DNA of 64,000 bases from Dichetophora obliterata (GCA_963920525.1 OY986439.1:33425819-33489818), one strand, 5' to 3'. Positions 1 through 12,029 are shown, numbered from the stretch's first letter. Notes: a model not told the origin generated them from the sequence alone. Program-made: numbers and translations.

Positions 1-88
1 TATTTCTGTCTACTTTTCGTTAACGAAACTTCCTCAATATTTCGATATTGGTCTCGTGCATGATAAGTCCCGACGTTTCTGCATTGCG

Positions 89-230
89 TCTTGCACGAAT
101 TTGGAACATTTATATGAAATGTTCGTCAATGAAATGTATGGCCAAATCAGCATGTTTCGTCAAGGATCAAGAAAAATCGTTCATGATTGATTTGAGATTT
201 CTTCAAGACTAGAACTACTGGGTGCTTAAA
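89..230. repeat. Dispersed direct repeat, copy 1 (pair at 4932-5069)
   Basis: About 140 bp here and at 4932-5069 can be aligned by eye over their whole length. Shared blocks include TGCACGAATTTG, TTCGTCAATGAAATGTAT and CAGCATGTTTCGTC. The copies are diverged by point changes and neither has an open frame of note. They are probably two fragments of one old transposon, whose ends I could not define. Confidence 0.6.
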
Positions 231-379
231 ATACATTTTGAATTTCTTGTATCGATTTTGTTTTGCTTTAAAGTTCCGAATGAATCATATCCAAGCACTC
301 TCTGACTTACGATTAATATTGCATACTTAAGGGACCACTCCAAAAAAAATATTACATACTTTTAGTTCCTATTTAGTTA

Positions 380-665
380 CATAAAAGCATTCATACCCAG
401 CAGGGAAGTGAGCGCTTCATAAGCGCATCTGAAGCGCTCCAAAACAGAGCGCTTAGTTTTCCTTGTGTATAGCACATTTTTTAATATAGTCATGTCATCA
501 GATATATTCTCTCCGCTCCCGCAGTGGAAAATATACAATCGTTGCGAGTGCCGAGCGCTTTGTTCTGCTTGTATTTGATATAGAAATGTAGCAAGAACCC
601 AGCGCTTTGTTCTCCGTGTAGTTGGAAGAAAAATGTAGCGAAAACCGAGGGCTTTGTTTCCTTTA
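380..665. repeat. Degenerate tandem repeat with AGCGCTTTGTTCT core
   Basis: The motif AGCGCTTTGTTCT or close variants recurs at about 47-bp spacing (near 553, 601 and 647), with related AGCGCTT blocks upstream at 410-460. An apparent minus-strand frame over this stretch simply reads through the repeat. I see no gene here. Confidence 0.5.
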
Positions 666-1224
666 TAGTTCATATCGTCGGCCTAATTCTTATACGACGT
701 AAGTCAAAATTAGCTATTGTTCATGAGGCAAAGAAAACTGTTTATTATTTGTATGAAGTTCATGCGATAATGTATTGTTTCAAACGTTCTACCTTCTTTT
801 TTCCTACAAACACTAAAAAAGGACATAGATGTAGTTTTGACCAATCTACCTAAACCGCTAATAAACGTTAATTTGTCAAATTCTGACATACATATTATTA
901 GAATTTGGGCGACAATATAAAAAGGTATGAATTTTTATGCATTTTATTTAATTTTTCATTTGATGAAGGAAAAACAGAAAACATAGTTTTAAAACGATTT
1001 GATGAATTTTTACAGTTTTTGAAATTAATTTTTTTTTTTACATTAATATCTAATACTTTTTTTTCAAGTGCAACGTTATCGTAAAGTGCTACAAATATAG
1101 CGCTATACAAACAGCACTATTTGTAGGGAGAATGAAGCGCTATTGAAAAAATATACATACTACTTTGATATTATTATGCGCTCTTATTAAAAGAAAATTT
1201 ATATTTATAAAAAAATTAAAGTTT

Positions 1225-2036
1225 TTTCTAAATAACCTTGTTATTTATTATGTTGATTTTATATGATATGTTATATATTATGTTGATTTTAAGGGGGCGG
1301 GTGTGGTCCCCGGGTGCACAGCGAGAAAGGGTGCAAAACTGAAAAAGTTTCCAACAAAAATCTGTATTATAATATAAAATTTTTTTATAAATTATGTTGA
1401 TTTTATATGATTTAAATACAAATTCTAAATGTTTGATAGTTTAAATCATACTTGATTTTAAATACAAATTCTAGTTGTTTGATAGTTTAAAATCGTTTTT
1501 TGAGCTTTGGGTCAAGGTTAGAACAATTAATTGTTCTAACGAATCTTTCAAAGAAACAAAAACAACAACAACAACGTTTTTCAATATGAAAAGGAAAAAA
1601 TCATTAGCTGATTTTATTGCAATTTCAGCCCTGCTAAAGGCTTCATCAGAAATCTTTGTGATACGCCTTTAAAAGGCGTATTCAAAATCTTTTTATATTG
1701 GAAAACGTTGTTGTTGTTTCTTTGGAAAGATTCGTTAGAATAATTAATTGTTCTAACCTTGTTCTAAAGCTCAATAAACGATTTTAAGTTATAAAACAAC
1801 TAGAATTTGTATTGAAAATCAAGTATGATTTAAACTATTAAACATTTAGAATGTGTATTTAAATCATATAAAATCAACATAATAAATAACAAGGTCATTT
1901 AGAAAAAACTTTAATTTTTTATAAATATAAATAAATAAAAATTTTACATTATAATACAGATTTTTGTTGAAAACTGTTTTCAATTTTGCAAACCTTCTCG
2001 CTGTGCGCCCTGGGCGGACCACACCCGCCCCCCTTG
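1225..2036. mobile_element. Head-to-head palindrome of two SINE-like copies inside a G-rich-ended inverted repeat
   Basis: An 800-bp inverted repeat whose arms begin with GGGGGCGGGTGTGGTC (near 1293) and its complement (near 2035). The centre is the palindrome ATACGCCTTTAAAAGGCGTAT at 1656-1676. Going outward, each arm carries the body of the tRNA-derived element seen once at 47638-47975: CACAAAGATTTCTG, ATTGAAAA-CGTTGTTGTTG, GTTAGAACAATTAATTG, AGCTCAATAAAC, ACTAGAATTTGTATTTAAA and ATTTAAATCATATAAAATC. The tRNA-like head is missing from both arms. The most economical reading is two oppositely oriented, 5'-truncated SINE copies now forming one long hairpin. A small apparent frame at 1475-1672 is a by-product. 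Confidence 0.6.
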
Positions 2037-2305
2037 CTACGCTACTGTCTATACTTATGTATTATATAAAATCGTTGTGACACTGCACGGATGTTCCACA
2101 ATTACGCGAGAGCCACTGAACCGATTTTGATGATATAGGTATTAAACGATTAGTTATTTCAATTAAATCGTGATAGGCTATGTAAGATTTGCCACACCTA
2201 CTTTTCACGTCCACTCTATGGAAAAACATATTCCATTAATTTAAACAAAAAGGACCAATTCAGTTCAGATGGTTACTGTCGGCAACTGTACAAAAAATGA
2301 GCATG

Positions 2306-3084
2306 GTCTCACTTAGGGTTGCCACAATCAAAATGGGATTTATCTGGACTTACAAAAAAAATCTGGATTTTTTCATTTTCAACTGGACATTTATTTTGTT
2401 ATGCTTTTTTGTGTGGAGATGATTCTGCAAAACTTTGCTTCCTTCATATTTTACTGACACTTCAACTTGCTAAAATATACTCATGGCAGTGTACTCATCC
2501 TTCTTTTTCAGTCAACCGGAATAATCTGGCAATTTGGTCTAGTTGTCTGAAAATAAAGTGAGCCTTCTCTTTTTTGGAGGTCCAGGCTGCTCTTTTTCAA
2601 CATCTGACATGGCGAAACTTAAAAAACAATTTACGTTATTTATTTTCTTCATTTTATTTTAAAGTGATTAATGTTCTTACAAATTTTGTGCTCATTTCTT
2701 AATACTTTAACGGAACAGCAACGTTCCACAAGAATAAAATAATGTTTCTATTTATGAACAGTTGATCGTCAGTGTTGCTACGTATAAACTTTTAAGCACA
2801 GAGCCGATACGATTTTGAACGCCTTCGCATTGCGACGTTTCTCTACAAAAATACTCGAAAACTCTTTTTAATATGTTGATTGTTTTAAGAGAAGAAAATT
2901 ATTTTTTTACAAAAAGAAAACGCAATAATTTTTTTTGCGTTTTCTAACATACATAGTTTTTAGCTAAATAATATCTGAACGAATTTGATCTGGACAATTC
3001 TCCCAAAAACTGGACTCTGGGCATGAGAAGAATAAACTGGACAGTCCAGGCGAATCCAGGCCATGTGGCAGCCCTAGTGTCACT
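2306..3084. mobile_element. hAT-like non-autonomous element with 8-bp target duplication
   Basis: The element proper is 2314-3076. Its ends are TAGGGTTGCCACAATC on the left and the complement of TAGGGCTGCCACATGG on the right. The flanking octamers are GTCTCACT (2306-2313) and GTGTCACT (3077-3084), 7 of 8 identical, which fits hAT insertion. Subterminal regions carry several CTGGAC or CTGGAT repeats in opposite orientations at the two ends, a typical hAT feature. No transposase frame remains in the 763 bp, so it would depend on an autonomous relative. Confidence 0.7.
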
Positions 3085-3206
3085 TCATTCATGCCCACTC
3101 TCAATTTTTGTATGTTACGACATAACTCGAAAACGGCTGATGCGATTTGCATAAACTCTAAGGAAGTTATTAAACACATATCAAGGATGATTTTTGTATT
3201 AAAAAA

Positions 3207-3495
3207 GGGGGCGTGACACCGCCCATACAACCCAAATTTGCGATATCGAATAGCTTTGGAGATCTAGGTCGCACAGTTTTGGAATTCAGTATTCGACTTC
3301 AATTCACACATGCAGTTTCACAAATAATATTTTACAGGCGTTGTACAAGGGGGCGTGGCATCTCCTATACAACCCAAATTCGCGATATCGAATAGCTTTA
3401 AGTAATAGGTCGCACAGCCTCGGAATTACAGTATTCGACCTCAAATTACACATGCAGTTTCACTGATAATAGTTAATGGGCATTGGACAAGAGGG
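3207..3495 (+). repeat. Two tandem copies of a ~144-bp unit
   Basis: The unit starts at GGGGGCGTG and runs through ACAACCCAAATT, CGATATCGAATAGCTTT, GGTCGCACAG, TATTCGAC and CACATGCAGTTTCAC. It is repeated once with modest divergence, and a third GGGCGTG begins at the end. Short frames on both strands are incidental. Confidence 0.65.
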
Positions 3496-3499
3496 CGTG

Positions 3500-4930
3500 T
3501 CATAATAATTCAGTTCATAATAATTTAAGAATTTAATCAGGAACTAAAGAAAATTTTAAATACTTTATAGATTTCATTAATAAATGAAACAGATTGTGTT
3601 TGAGTACAAAATATCGCCTATTTAGAAAAGTCCAAAATCTGCGTGATAGAAATTTATCTCAAACTGCATTCCCACCTTATCTTTTTAAGTGTATGCAGAG
3701 CTTGTCAAGACAATAGTCAGAATATTTATGTCGATTTTGTCTTGACGTGCTGATAAATAGATTATCGATTATGGTGTCGATGACTAAAAGTTAAAATATT
3801 TTGCTATTTATAGCTTATGACATCCTGCACATACGAATTTATATAAAAAAAATATATTTATTATACATATACATATTTATTTCATCAACTTCAACACATG
3901 TGTCTCCAGCTAAACTTTGGGAAAACAATTTAATAAAAACAAATAAAAAGAAAAGAAAAAAAAATCGAATACTCTCGAAATGTACAATGTATTTTTCCTA
4001 TAATTACTAAAGTATGACTTTATCTATCTAAATAATCCAAGCACTTGTACAAAAATACAATTCAAATGATAGATAAAACAAAAAAAAAAAATCAACCAAC
4101 GACTACAACAATTAAAATTAGTAAACTTGACAAAAAACAACTAAAATCAAATCAATCATTAATTTTAACGCTTTTCACCAATTTTTCGATGCTATCTTCC
4201 CAATTATAGCAACTCCATTTTTTATTTCACACTCACTACATAGATATAATTCATAAAGCGAACAGTGTTTTTGTTTTCTACTCGACAATTTTTCTAGTCC
4301 CTATTTTTATAAACGTACATATATGCCGGTATGTGTGTGTGTGTGTGTTTATTTACTATAATTATAAATACAATTATTGCTTGAGATTGATTCATCGCAG
4401 ACGGATCAGATTTTAAAATAAAATAAAAGTCACATGTGACACGTTTTTTACGTTGGTCGCTTTGTTGACGTAGTTGCACGCTTTAAGAAATAAAGATCGC
4501 ACGGTATAGCAGCGTCTTCTCCTTTTTTTTTTTTTTTTTTTTTTTTTTAAGTAGTTAATAACAAGATAAATATGGGCAAGAATTGCAATTAACGTGGATT
4601 TCCTCGTTATTCAAATAATGGCTACATTCGATGAGCATTTTTTACATTAATTGAATAGTGTTAAGCGCTAAAGAAAAAAAAAATCTTTTTAACAGAAAAA
4701 TTTTATATTCAAGTTTTTGAGATATTCTATAAAGGCAAAATCAAAAGGCAGCAACTTAAGAGAATTGTCTTTGTTGCATGTTCCAATGTTGGGAAAAGAA
4801 CCCTGCAGTCCACGGCATCGTGCACGAATATAATTTCTTAAAGAAACTTACTGCATGAGTTACATTTGTCGATAATTCTTTAACAAATCTGTCTTGCTTT
4901 CTTTCATCGAAAACAGAAAGCTTTCAAAGA
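3500..4930. other. AT-rich region without a gene; microsatellites
   Basis: No coding signal was seen. The stretch holds a (TG)n run near 4330-4349 and a pure T run of about 25 bases near 4523-4548, the kinds of tract where replication slippage is common. The small frames here have no recognisable domain. Confidence 0.5.
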
Positions 4931-4931
4931 G

Positions 4932-5069
4932 TGCACGAATTTGAAACTTTTGTATGAGATTTTCGTCAATGAAATGTATAAACAAACCAGCATGTTTCGT
5001 CAAAGAGGAAGAAAAATCGTGCATGATTCATTCAAGATTTCTTTGAGACTTGGACAACTGGGGAGTTAA
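4932..5069. repeat. Dispersed direct repeat, copy 2 (pair at 89-230)
   Basis: Aligns with 89-230 in the same orientation, sharing GTGCACGAATTTG, CGTCAATGAAATGTAT, AGCATGTTTCGTCAA and GATTTCTT-GAGACT blocks. It has no coding potential. Confidence 0.6.
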
Positions 5070-5179
5070 ACATTTATTTTTTAATGTATCTTATAAATTA
5101 CATTCTTTACTTTTCCCATGAATTGATCTTAAATATTCGTAGCCGTTAACATATACAATAAAAGGAGCTATAAAATTAC

Positions 5180-6060
5180 ACCTTTTTACACGGAGAGAAA
5201 TAATTTTCTTGTACTGAGAAATTATTCTGCTTGATTCAAGGATATATCAAATCTTGAATAAAGAAGTTAAACTGTTAAGTAGAACAAATTGTTTTTACTA
5301 TTATTTACAATATCTGGAGTTCAGATAAGCTTGATTTAGTAGTTGGCAAAAACAATTCTATTTAGACGCTGATATTTATATTTCAGGGTAATTTTTTCGT
5401 TGAAAGTTGAAATATATGTATATCTGAAAGCACGATACATACTTATAAGAAATGCCTGCATGAAAGCTTTATCAATGATAATAGAATGAAAGTAATCTGG
5501 CATTTAAAAAAAAAAATCAAATAACAATGCATATAAAAGAAATTAAAAAAGAAATTAAATGATATAAGCAAATCATCGCTTTTCAAAAAAATGCTTTTTT
5601 ATTTTAAAGCAAACATTTTTTAGTTTTAAGAAAATTATCTATAAGCTTTTTCCATTTTGAAAAATTTATTCAGGAGAATAAAAAAAAAGTAGCAAGGAAT
5701 TATAATCGACTGGGCAGCAGTTAAAATAAGCCCCCAATCGTGTTTTAAATTTTTCAAAGTTTTCGAAGAACATTTTTTAAATTTCAAACTCACAGCACGC
5801 TTTGAATATCAAAAAACCTTAAAAGGGTAAATTATCAAGTCAATACATAAATTTTTATGAAAATTTAGTGGGTTTTGCCATAATGATGACGTCATTTTGT
5901 ATGGGAGGTAGTCAGAGCATTCGTCTTTTTTTTGCCCGAATTTAAAACCTTGAGTGCATGGCGAAAATTTACACATATTTTCAAAGTTTAAATCAATGTA
6001 ATGCTTTTTTAAGATTTTACACTTTCTATAAGGCTCTTATAATACAGAATTTAAAGCAGC
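5180..6060. other. AT-rich region; possible left end of an ACACGGAGAGAAATAA-type element
   Basis: ACACGGAGAGAAATAATTTTC near 5188 followed by TTGATTCAAG matches the end of the foldback element at 8887-10197, but no opposite end could be paired. The rest has no gene. The block CGTCATTTTGTATGGGAGGTAG near 5890 recurs in similar form near 7710, marking another diverged dispersed repeat. Confidence 0.4.
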
Positions 6061-6164
6061 GCTGGGCGCCCCATAGCTCACTGAGCTCTCTCTGAGAGTA
6101 ACTTTTCACATGCACACAAAACTCACAACAGAAGAGAATATAATTCAGTCGTTCGTTGACGGTG

Positions 6165-6493
6165 ATAGCCGATACACATTGACTGCGACTAGCGACGAAC
6201 GCCAATTGTCAAAAATAGAACGCATGTTTTCTTATAAAGCTGTTTTTTTTGAAGACGGCACGACAAAGAGAGAACACGACCACAATTGTTGCTGCCGCAG
6301 ACTTCAATCTATTTCTAATTTGATAGACGACAAGAGCGAACATAGCAGAGTTTGTTTACGTTTTGTATGAAATACAGATTGTCGCTGTTGCGTTCATTAT
6401 AATCAAGTCGTCGAGAATACTGCAACGTTTCTCTCTGACGGCAAGTTTTCGTTTTGTCGGTGGACGACTGTTGCAGTCAATGTGTATCGGCTA
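6165..6493. mobile_element. Small inverted-repeat element (MITE-like)
   Basis: TAGCCGATACACATTGACTGC at 6165 is matched by its complement GCAGTCAATGTGTATCGGCTA ending at 6493, giving a 21-bp terminal inverted repeat around 329 bp. The interior is less AT-rich than its surroundings. Two short plus-strand frames overlap it (from 6110 and 6363) but show no recognisable domain and run out of the repeat, so I do not call a gene. No clear target duplication was seen. Confidence 0.55.
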
Positions 6494-7165
6494 TGATGCT
6501 GTGAAGACTTATGTCGAAAATTTTACGTACACTCTTAAAAAACCAACTTTTTGGTTTGTAGATTCATAATTCTTCATAATTCTTATGCATATATTTTTTA
6601 TTTTATTAAGGTTTAATATAATTTGTATATATTGCCTATTAAGATTCTTTGCATTATTTTTTTCATATTATTTGTATTCATTAATTTTTTGATACTTAAT
6701 TTTTTGATTATAATTTTAGTTATTCGTGTATAGCAAGATTTTATAATATTAAAATAAAAACAAAACAACAAAAGAAAACATACCAAAATTTTTAAATCTG
6801 AATTGGAATGTGATTTCTTTTCCGCAGAGAATCTTTCTGATGAAGCAGAATGTTGAATTTGCTACTGCAAGCAAACTTGTATAATTTATTTACTTAGAAT
6901 AAAATTATCGAGCTTTGATGTTGACAAAGAAGAAATAATGAACAATACCGATGACTAAAAATAAAAACATCAAATAAAAAATAAACTCATATAACAGTAT
7001 GTGTGGGGGTATAAACATACAATCTTGCCAATCTAGATAATTGTGACAACTATTTCGCTCAGTGTGCGCTATTTGAGAGCGCACCAATACTAACAAGACA
7101 AAATAAAATGTGACTGTGTTCCCTCCAGGAAAAATCGGAAGGCTTCCATCTAAAAGTGATAAAGA

Positions 7166-7290
7166 AGCATTCCCCACCGTATCTTTTAAAAGCTTAAGGG
7201 TAGTTTTGTATTTATATTGTTTCCAAACCGTATCTTTTGGAAGCTTAAGGGAAGTTTTGTATTTATATTATTTCCAAGCCGCTTCTTTGA
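7166..7290 (+). repeat. Two tandem copies of a ~62-bp unit
   Basis: The unit contains CCGTATCTTTTRRAAGCTTAAGGG and TTTTGTATTTATATT followed by GTTTCC or ATTTCC, repeated back to back just upstream of the tRNA-like segment. It is probably internal to the same mobile element. Confidence 0.5.
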
Positions 7291-7374
7291 GAATGCATTT
7301 GGAAAACTTTTATATATTGTCAAGCAATGACAATAGAAAATATTAATATCATTGTTTTCTAGCCGCTTATTGTA

Positions 7375-7446
7375 GAATTCGATAGTCTTGTGGTAGCGCG
7401 CTCGACTGTCGCTCAGGGGTCCCGGGTTCGAATCCTGGCCGAATCC
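7375..7446 (+). mobile_element. tRNA-like SINE head (or tRNA pseudogene)
   Basis: The 72-nt segment has an A-box-like TAGTCTTGTGG and a perfect B box GGTTCGAATCC. Acceptor-like ends GAATTCG and CGAATCC pair at 6 of 7 positions, and the T stem CCGGG/CCTGG pairs with one G-T. The anticodon arm is poor and an extra base lies between the T stem and the acceptor strand, so a working tRNA is unlikely. A Pol III promoter heading a SINE, or a decayed tRNA copy, is the better reading. Confidence 0.55.
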
Positions 7447-8004
7447 ATTTTCATAACAAGGGAGAGGAATGTTTCCACATGACTTTTTAACACAGCGGGG
7501 AGGAATGTTTCCCTCTAATGACATGCTATGTAAAAAAAACAATGGAGTGTGCAACAAAGGGGAGAATGCTTCCTACATTCCATGGAATGTTTCCTGGTAA
7601 CATCCGGGAATGTTCACATTTCCTGGAGGGTTAGAATGCCCAGCCCTGATTTAAAGGCATTTGTTTAATCATTATGGAGTTAAAAGAGATTCTACCGCTT
7701 TTGATGAAGTCATTTTGTATGGGAGGTAGACAAGGAGCTTTCATCTTTAGTTTGCCAAATTTTTAAACTTTGCGTTATAAAAATAAAACTTATTGCAAAA
7801 TATGAAGAAATTGTATTTTTTTTTGCAATTTAGGGAGGTTTTAATGTTTCCATTGAGCTACTTTGTTTTAGAGTTAGACGTGGTTTGCATTCGATTTTGA
7901 CAAACTTCGTTTTCATTGTGTATATTTGAGGTTAAATCGAAGGCTTGTGCTTTTAAAAAAAAATTTCAAGTCATTCGATAGCACTATGACACAATTTGAG
8001 GGTC

Positions 8005-8510
8005 CTCGCGGGCAGGCGCGGATCTAGAATTTTTTTCCGGAGGGGGTCACAGGATAGAAAAAATTAACCCGTAAAAAACAAAGTTTTTGACTATAAATTC
8101 TTAACTCTAGACTAGTGATGATCAAAATAGAAGATTGGATTTTGTTTTATAAATGATGCTTTTAGTTGGAACTTGTAAACAGCTTGTAAATAGATGATAG
8201 TATATGAAGTATAGCTACAATCCAAATAAAGAAAAAATAATAAAAAAGTCAGTTTTGTTTAAGAAAATTAGTCAATTTTGTTGATTTAGTCATTTTTTGA
8301 TTCCAATTTTTCCAGAGTGCAAAAAAGTAAGTTAATTTTGGTCGTTTGGTTAGTTTCAGGTTTTTAAGTTTGTGCAAACTAGGTTTTGTTCGTTTGTTTT
8401 TTTTCGGTTTTCAAAATATTGTTTCAGCTCTATTTTTTTAAATGCGGGCTGTTTTGGGGGGGGGTCATGACCCCCATAATCCCCCCATTGGATCCGCGGC
8501 TGATCGCGGG
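8005..8510. mobile_element. hAT-like MITE with 8-bp target duplication
   Basis: The element proper is 8013-8502. Its left end is CAGGCGCGGATCTAGAA and its right end is the complement of CAGCCGCGGATCCAATGG. Flanking octamers are CTCGCGGG and ATCGCGGG (7 of 8 match). A run of G, C and GGTCATGACCCCC lies near the right end. A minus-strand frame ending in an RIQWGDYGGHDPP-type peptide is a translation of this terminal repeat, not a gene. Confidence 0.65.
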
Positions 8511-8886
8511 TATCGCAAAAACTCCAAAACAGGGTGAAAGTATACCTCACATAGAGGCAGTTTGAGAAAGGGTTTCGAAAAGGTAGCCTCTGTTTTTCTT
8601 TAAAACGCTATTTAAATTTGCTTGATTTAGAATTTCCAAAAAATATTTTTAACAAATATTCCATTTTTCTTTTCTTGACAAACTATTTTTAATTGATTTT
8701 AAAATTTTAGTTTTTCTATGGTAGTTTTACCTCTTAAGGAGAGTGGTTTTATCTCAATTTGAATGTTTTTTTCGAAAGATTTTTTAATGTGTATTGTAAT
8801 AATTTTTAGATTTTATTGAGTCTTTAGATATTGAATTAAAAAAAAAATGTTGAAAAATGAAAACAATGTTTCGGAGCTACTCAAGC

Positions 8887-10197
8887 TTACAGGGAGAGAA
8901 ATAATATTCTTATATTAAGCAAATATTTTAAAAATTTAGCAAATTTAAAATCAAGCCTGATTTGCTAAAATCAAGCATTAAAAACTAAAATTAAGAAGAA
9001 AAATTTTATAATGGGCATTTATTTCTAAAATTGAGTGAAATAAATAATTGCTTGAAACAAGAATAAAATACTTGATCTTGATTAAAATAAGCAAACGCAG
9101 GGTTGGTTATTAAAAATATTCTTGAATTAAGCAATTATTTTTCTTGATTTAAGAATATATAAAATGATTTTGAAATTGCTTGATTCAAGCATGTTAAACT
9201 GTACAAGTATTTTCAATCTTAAATCATTCAACCTTTAGCCTTAAAATATTGAGTGAAAAAAAAATCAATTTTCCACTTCTCATCTGAATATATGTCATTA
9301 ATTGAATTAGAATAATTTATATGTGAAACTTAAAGCAAACCCCAATTTTTTTCAAGTGCAGTTTAATAAAGATTTAGACCTTAAAAAATGTCAAATTGAA
9401 TTCGATAGCCATTTTAACAGCTATTCAAGATTTTTCAGAAATTTTTCATTTAAAAAACATTTCATTTTTGGCTTCTTACTTAACCTTTTTCTTTCAAAAT
9501 CTTTTGAAATAATACATGTATAATAGTACTTTATAAAAATACTGAAAAACATAATTTAATAAAACATTTCTAAAATATTACAAGTTTTTGTTTAATTTCA
9601 AAACACATAGCTGGCTAAGCTATGTTCTATTTTCAGATACAAGATACAAAATAATCATAAATATCAAGAAAGATTTTCTAGTTTTCAGATACTTATTTGT
9701 TTGAATGAATCGCATTCTTCTCAATTCCAGAAAAAAATTTTATCAAATCAAGCAAAATATTCTCGTTTTCAGCAGATTGCTTACTTGGATCAAGCATATT
9801 CTGCTCTTAATAAGAAAATTAAATTTTTAATATCACGCAAAAAATTCTAGAATAAAGAAAATTCTTTACTTAAATCAAGCAAATTGTTCTCAACTCAAGG
9901 AAAATAAATTTCTCAAACCAAGCAAATTATTTTAGTTTTCAGCAAATTGTTTACTTGAATCAAGCAAATTTTTCTCATTTCAAGCAAATATCAGACATTA
10001 ATCGAAAAAAAAATATTTTAGAATTTTAAGCAAATGTTTCTTGAATTAAATATTTTTTTTAATGTCATGAGTTTGAAATTTGCTTAATTCTAGCAAAATA
10101 ATGCTTGAATTTTGGAATTTACGCTTGAGTCTAAACTAATAGAATATTTGCTTGATTCAAGCATAGAATGCTTGATTTTTTATCTCTGTGTATAAGA
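8887..10197. mobile_element. Foldback-type element built of TTGAATCAAGCAA repeats
   Basis: The ends are TACAGGGAGAGAAATAA (left) and the complement of TTATACACAGAGATAAAAAA (right). The whole interior consists of diverged copies, in both orientations, of TTGATTCAAGCAAAT. The 12-base core TTGATTCAAGCA and its complement recur more than ten times, so either strand could fold into many small hairpins. No coding sequence is present. Partial relatives lie near 5188 and 17040-17330. Confidence 0.55.
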
Positions 10198-10199
10198 AC

Positions 10200-11580
10200 G
10201 AATTGTAGCTATGAAAGGTATATTTACCCCGATATTAATAAAGACTAATACAAGATAAATTTTTTAATTTTATGAAATTTATCAATAACTTGAACTTCAA
10301 AGCAGTTATGAGCAACTCAGGCAGCCCAAACTTTAATGAAGCACTTTTTTCTAGAACTTTGTGTATAAAAGTACAACTTAATTTAACCCATTAATGTACC
10401 AAAAGCGAATGCTGTGTACGCAAGTTCAAGTGTGGATTTGTATGCCAATGTATAAAAAAGTCTTTGTTTCATGCCAAAATTCTTAAGCAAGGATTTTCGA
10501 GTGGGCTCTTTTAGAATCTGCCATTAGTTTACCAAAAAATTTTAAAAACACTATCATTTTGCGTCAAAAAAAAAAATTCACATCTTAACAATTCGATTTG
10601 CTGAAACTTCCGTATGTTTCAGTATTAAACTATGTATTGATATTTGCAAAAAACAAAAGGAGAAAAGAAATATTTCTAGAAATTTTAATCAGAATATTAA
10701 CTTGTTTTTAAAATTATCTCTGAGCGTGTTCAACGTTATGCAAATATGCACAATTTACAAAAAAAAAAAAACTTACACATTTTGTTTTATTCTAAATATT
10801 GACTTTCGACGTCGTTTGTTTGCACAATAAAGGTACTTTTTCTTGGGGGGAAAAAAGTAGAAAAAAAAGAACTAATAAAAGGCATATATGTATGTAGTTA
10901 ATTAGCAGTTGATTTGAAATAATCAATATTTGCCAAAATAATTTATTGGAATGCCAATATTTTGTTGCCCTGATTTTGACCAGACAAGTCAATCGAACAA
11001 TATTAGTGTAGAACTGCGTAGTGACTCTTATAAGAGAAACCGTTGTCATGATTTCAAAAACTGGTTTCTTTTACTAACGCCATAATTTAAGTGCAAATAA
11101 GTCAATTAATTTATTTTCAAATTTAATGCATTATTTCCAAAAAATTTGACGTTTTAGAAATTAGCAGAGCAGAGAATTTTGATAGGTTGGGTTAGGTTAA
11201 GGCGGTGCCTGGTAGCTAGACCAGCCCACTTAGACCTTTTATTGTTCAATTGTAATACCAGAGAAGGACAGAAGAGAGTATTGAGGTGATAGGATGTTTG
11301 TTAAAATGAAATCAAGTTAGTAAGCGATCCTCTCCGCAAACTTTTATATCACTATCAAAAAGTTTTTAATTTTGTATTTTTTTGTATAATAATTACGATA
11401 TTTTTAAAATAAATAAAACTTCAGTCCAAAGTTAATTTTGAATTTTTATTTGCTAAACTATGAACTAAAATATGAATAAAAAAGGTTTTAAAATTTTAAT
11501 AAACTTTTTCTGAATTGGTGGTTAATTATTTGAGAAACTGTAAAGTAAAAAACATTGCTGGGGTATTTTCCAATTAAAAA
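10200..11580. other. AT-rich region without a recognisable gene
   Basis: Nothing coding is visible. A GGTTGGGTTAGGTTAAGGCGG stretch near 11185 and a CCAGAGAAGGAC block are the only GC-richer segments. They may be a remnant of a retroelement, but I cannot assign a family. Confidence 0.35.
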
Positions 11581-11753
11581 AAAATTTTAACTAAGACCGA
11601 ACAGCGGTTGAACGAGGGTCAAACAGCGATCGATGGCATACATCTCAATGTACTGAGAAAATCAGACACAACGAGTGGTGATTATCAATTTATCAATTAA
11701 ATGACAGTTGACTACGACTGCACTGAATTTTAATGCATGCAAATAACAAAATA

Positions 11754-11910
11754 GGGCAGTTCACGATCTTGTTGCATCGTTGCAAATGCAAAATAAACAG
11801 CTTTTACAAAAACAAAAAGCATATGTTGCAAAAGCTTTTCAATACTTTTTGTTTTTGGAAGAGCTGTTTATTTTGCATTTGCAACGATGCAACAAGATCG
11901 TAAACTACCC
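11754..11910. mobile_element. 157-bp near-complete hairpin flanked by TA
   Basis: Left arm GGGCAGTTCACGATCTTG onward is complementary to the right arm ending CAAGATCGTAAACTACCC. Pairing continues through TTGCATCGTTGCAAATGC, AAAATAAACAGCT and AACAAAAAG almost to the centre. TA dinucleotides abut both ends (11752-11753 and 11911-11912), so a tiny Tc1/mariner-type MITE is the leading reading. A precursor-like RNA hairpin is the alternative. Confidence 0.55.
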
Positions 11911-12029
11911 TAATATGTACGTAAATGCACAAAAACAATTTTTTCAAGAGCAAAAGCAAGTAACGGGACTTGCTATTGTAGTTGCTCGTACATTTGTTAG
12001 GGACTTCCAGTGCTGTTTGTTTGTTTGTT

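Noticed and set aside
6110..6569. Plus-strand frames at 6110 and 6363 as a small gene
   Set aside because: They run across a 329-bp inverted-repeat element and have no recognisable domain.
7375..7446. A functional tRNA gene
   Set aside because: The B box is perfect, but the anticodon arm is poor and there is an extra base before the acceptor strand. A SINE head or pseudogene fits better.
8356..8550. Minus-strand frame ending in an RIQWGDYGGHDPP-type peptide
   Set aside because: It is the translation of the hAT-like MITE terminal repeat and flanking sequence.
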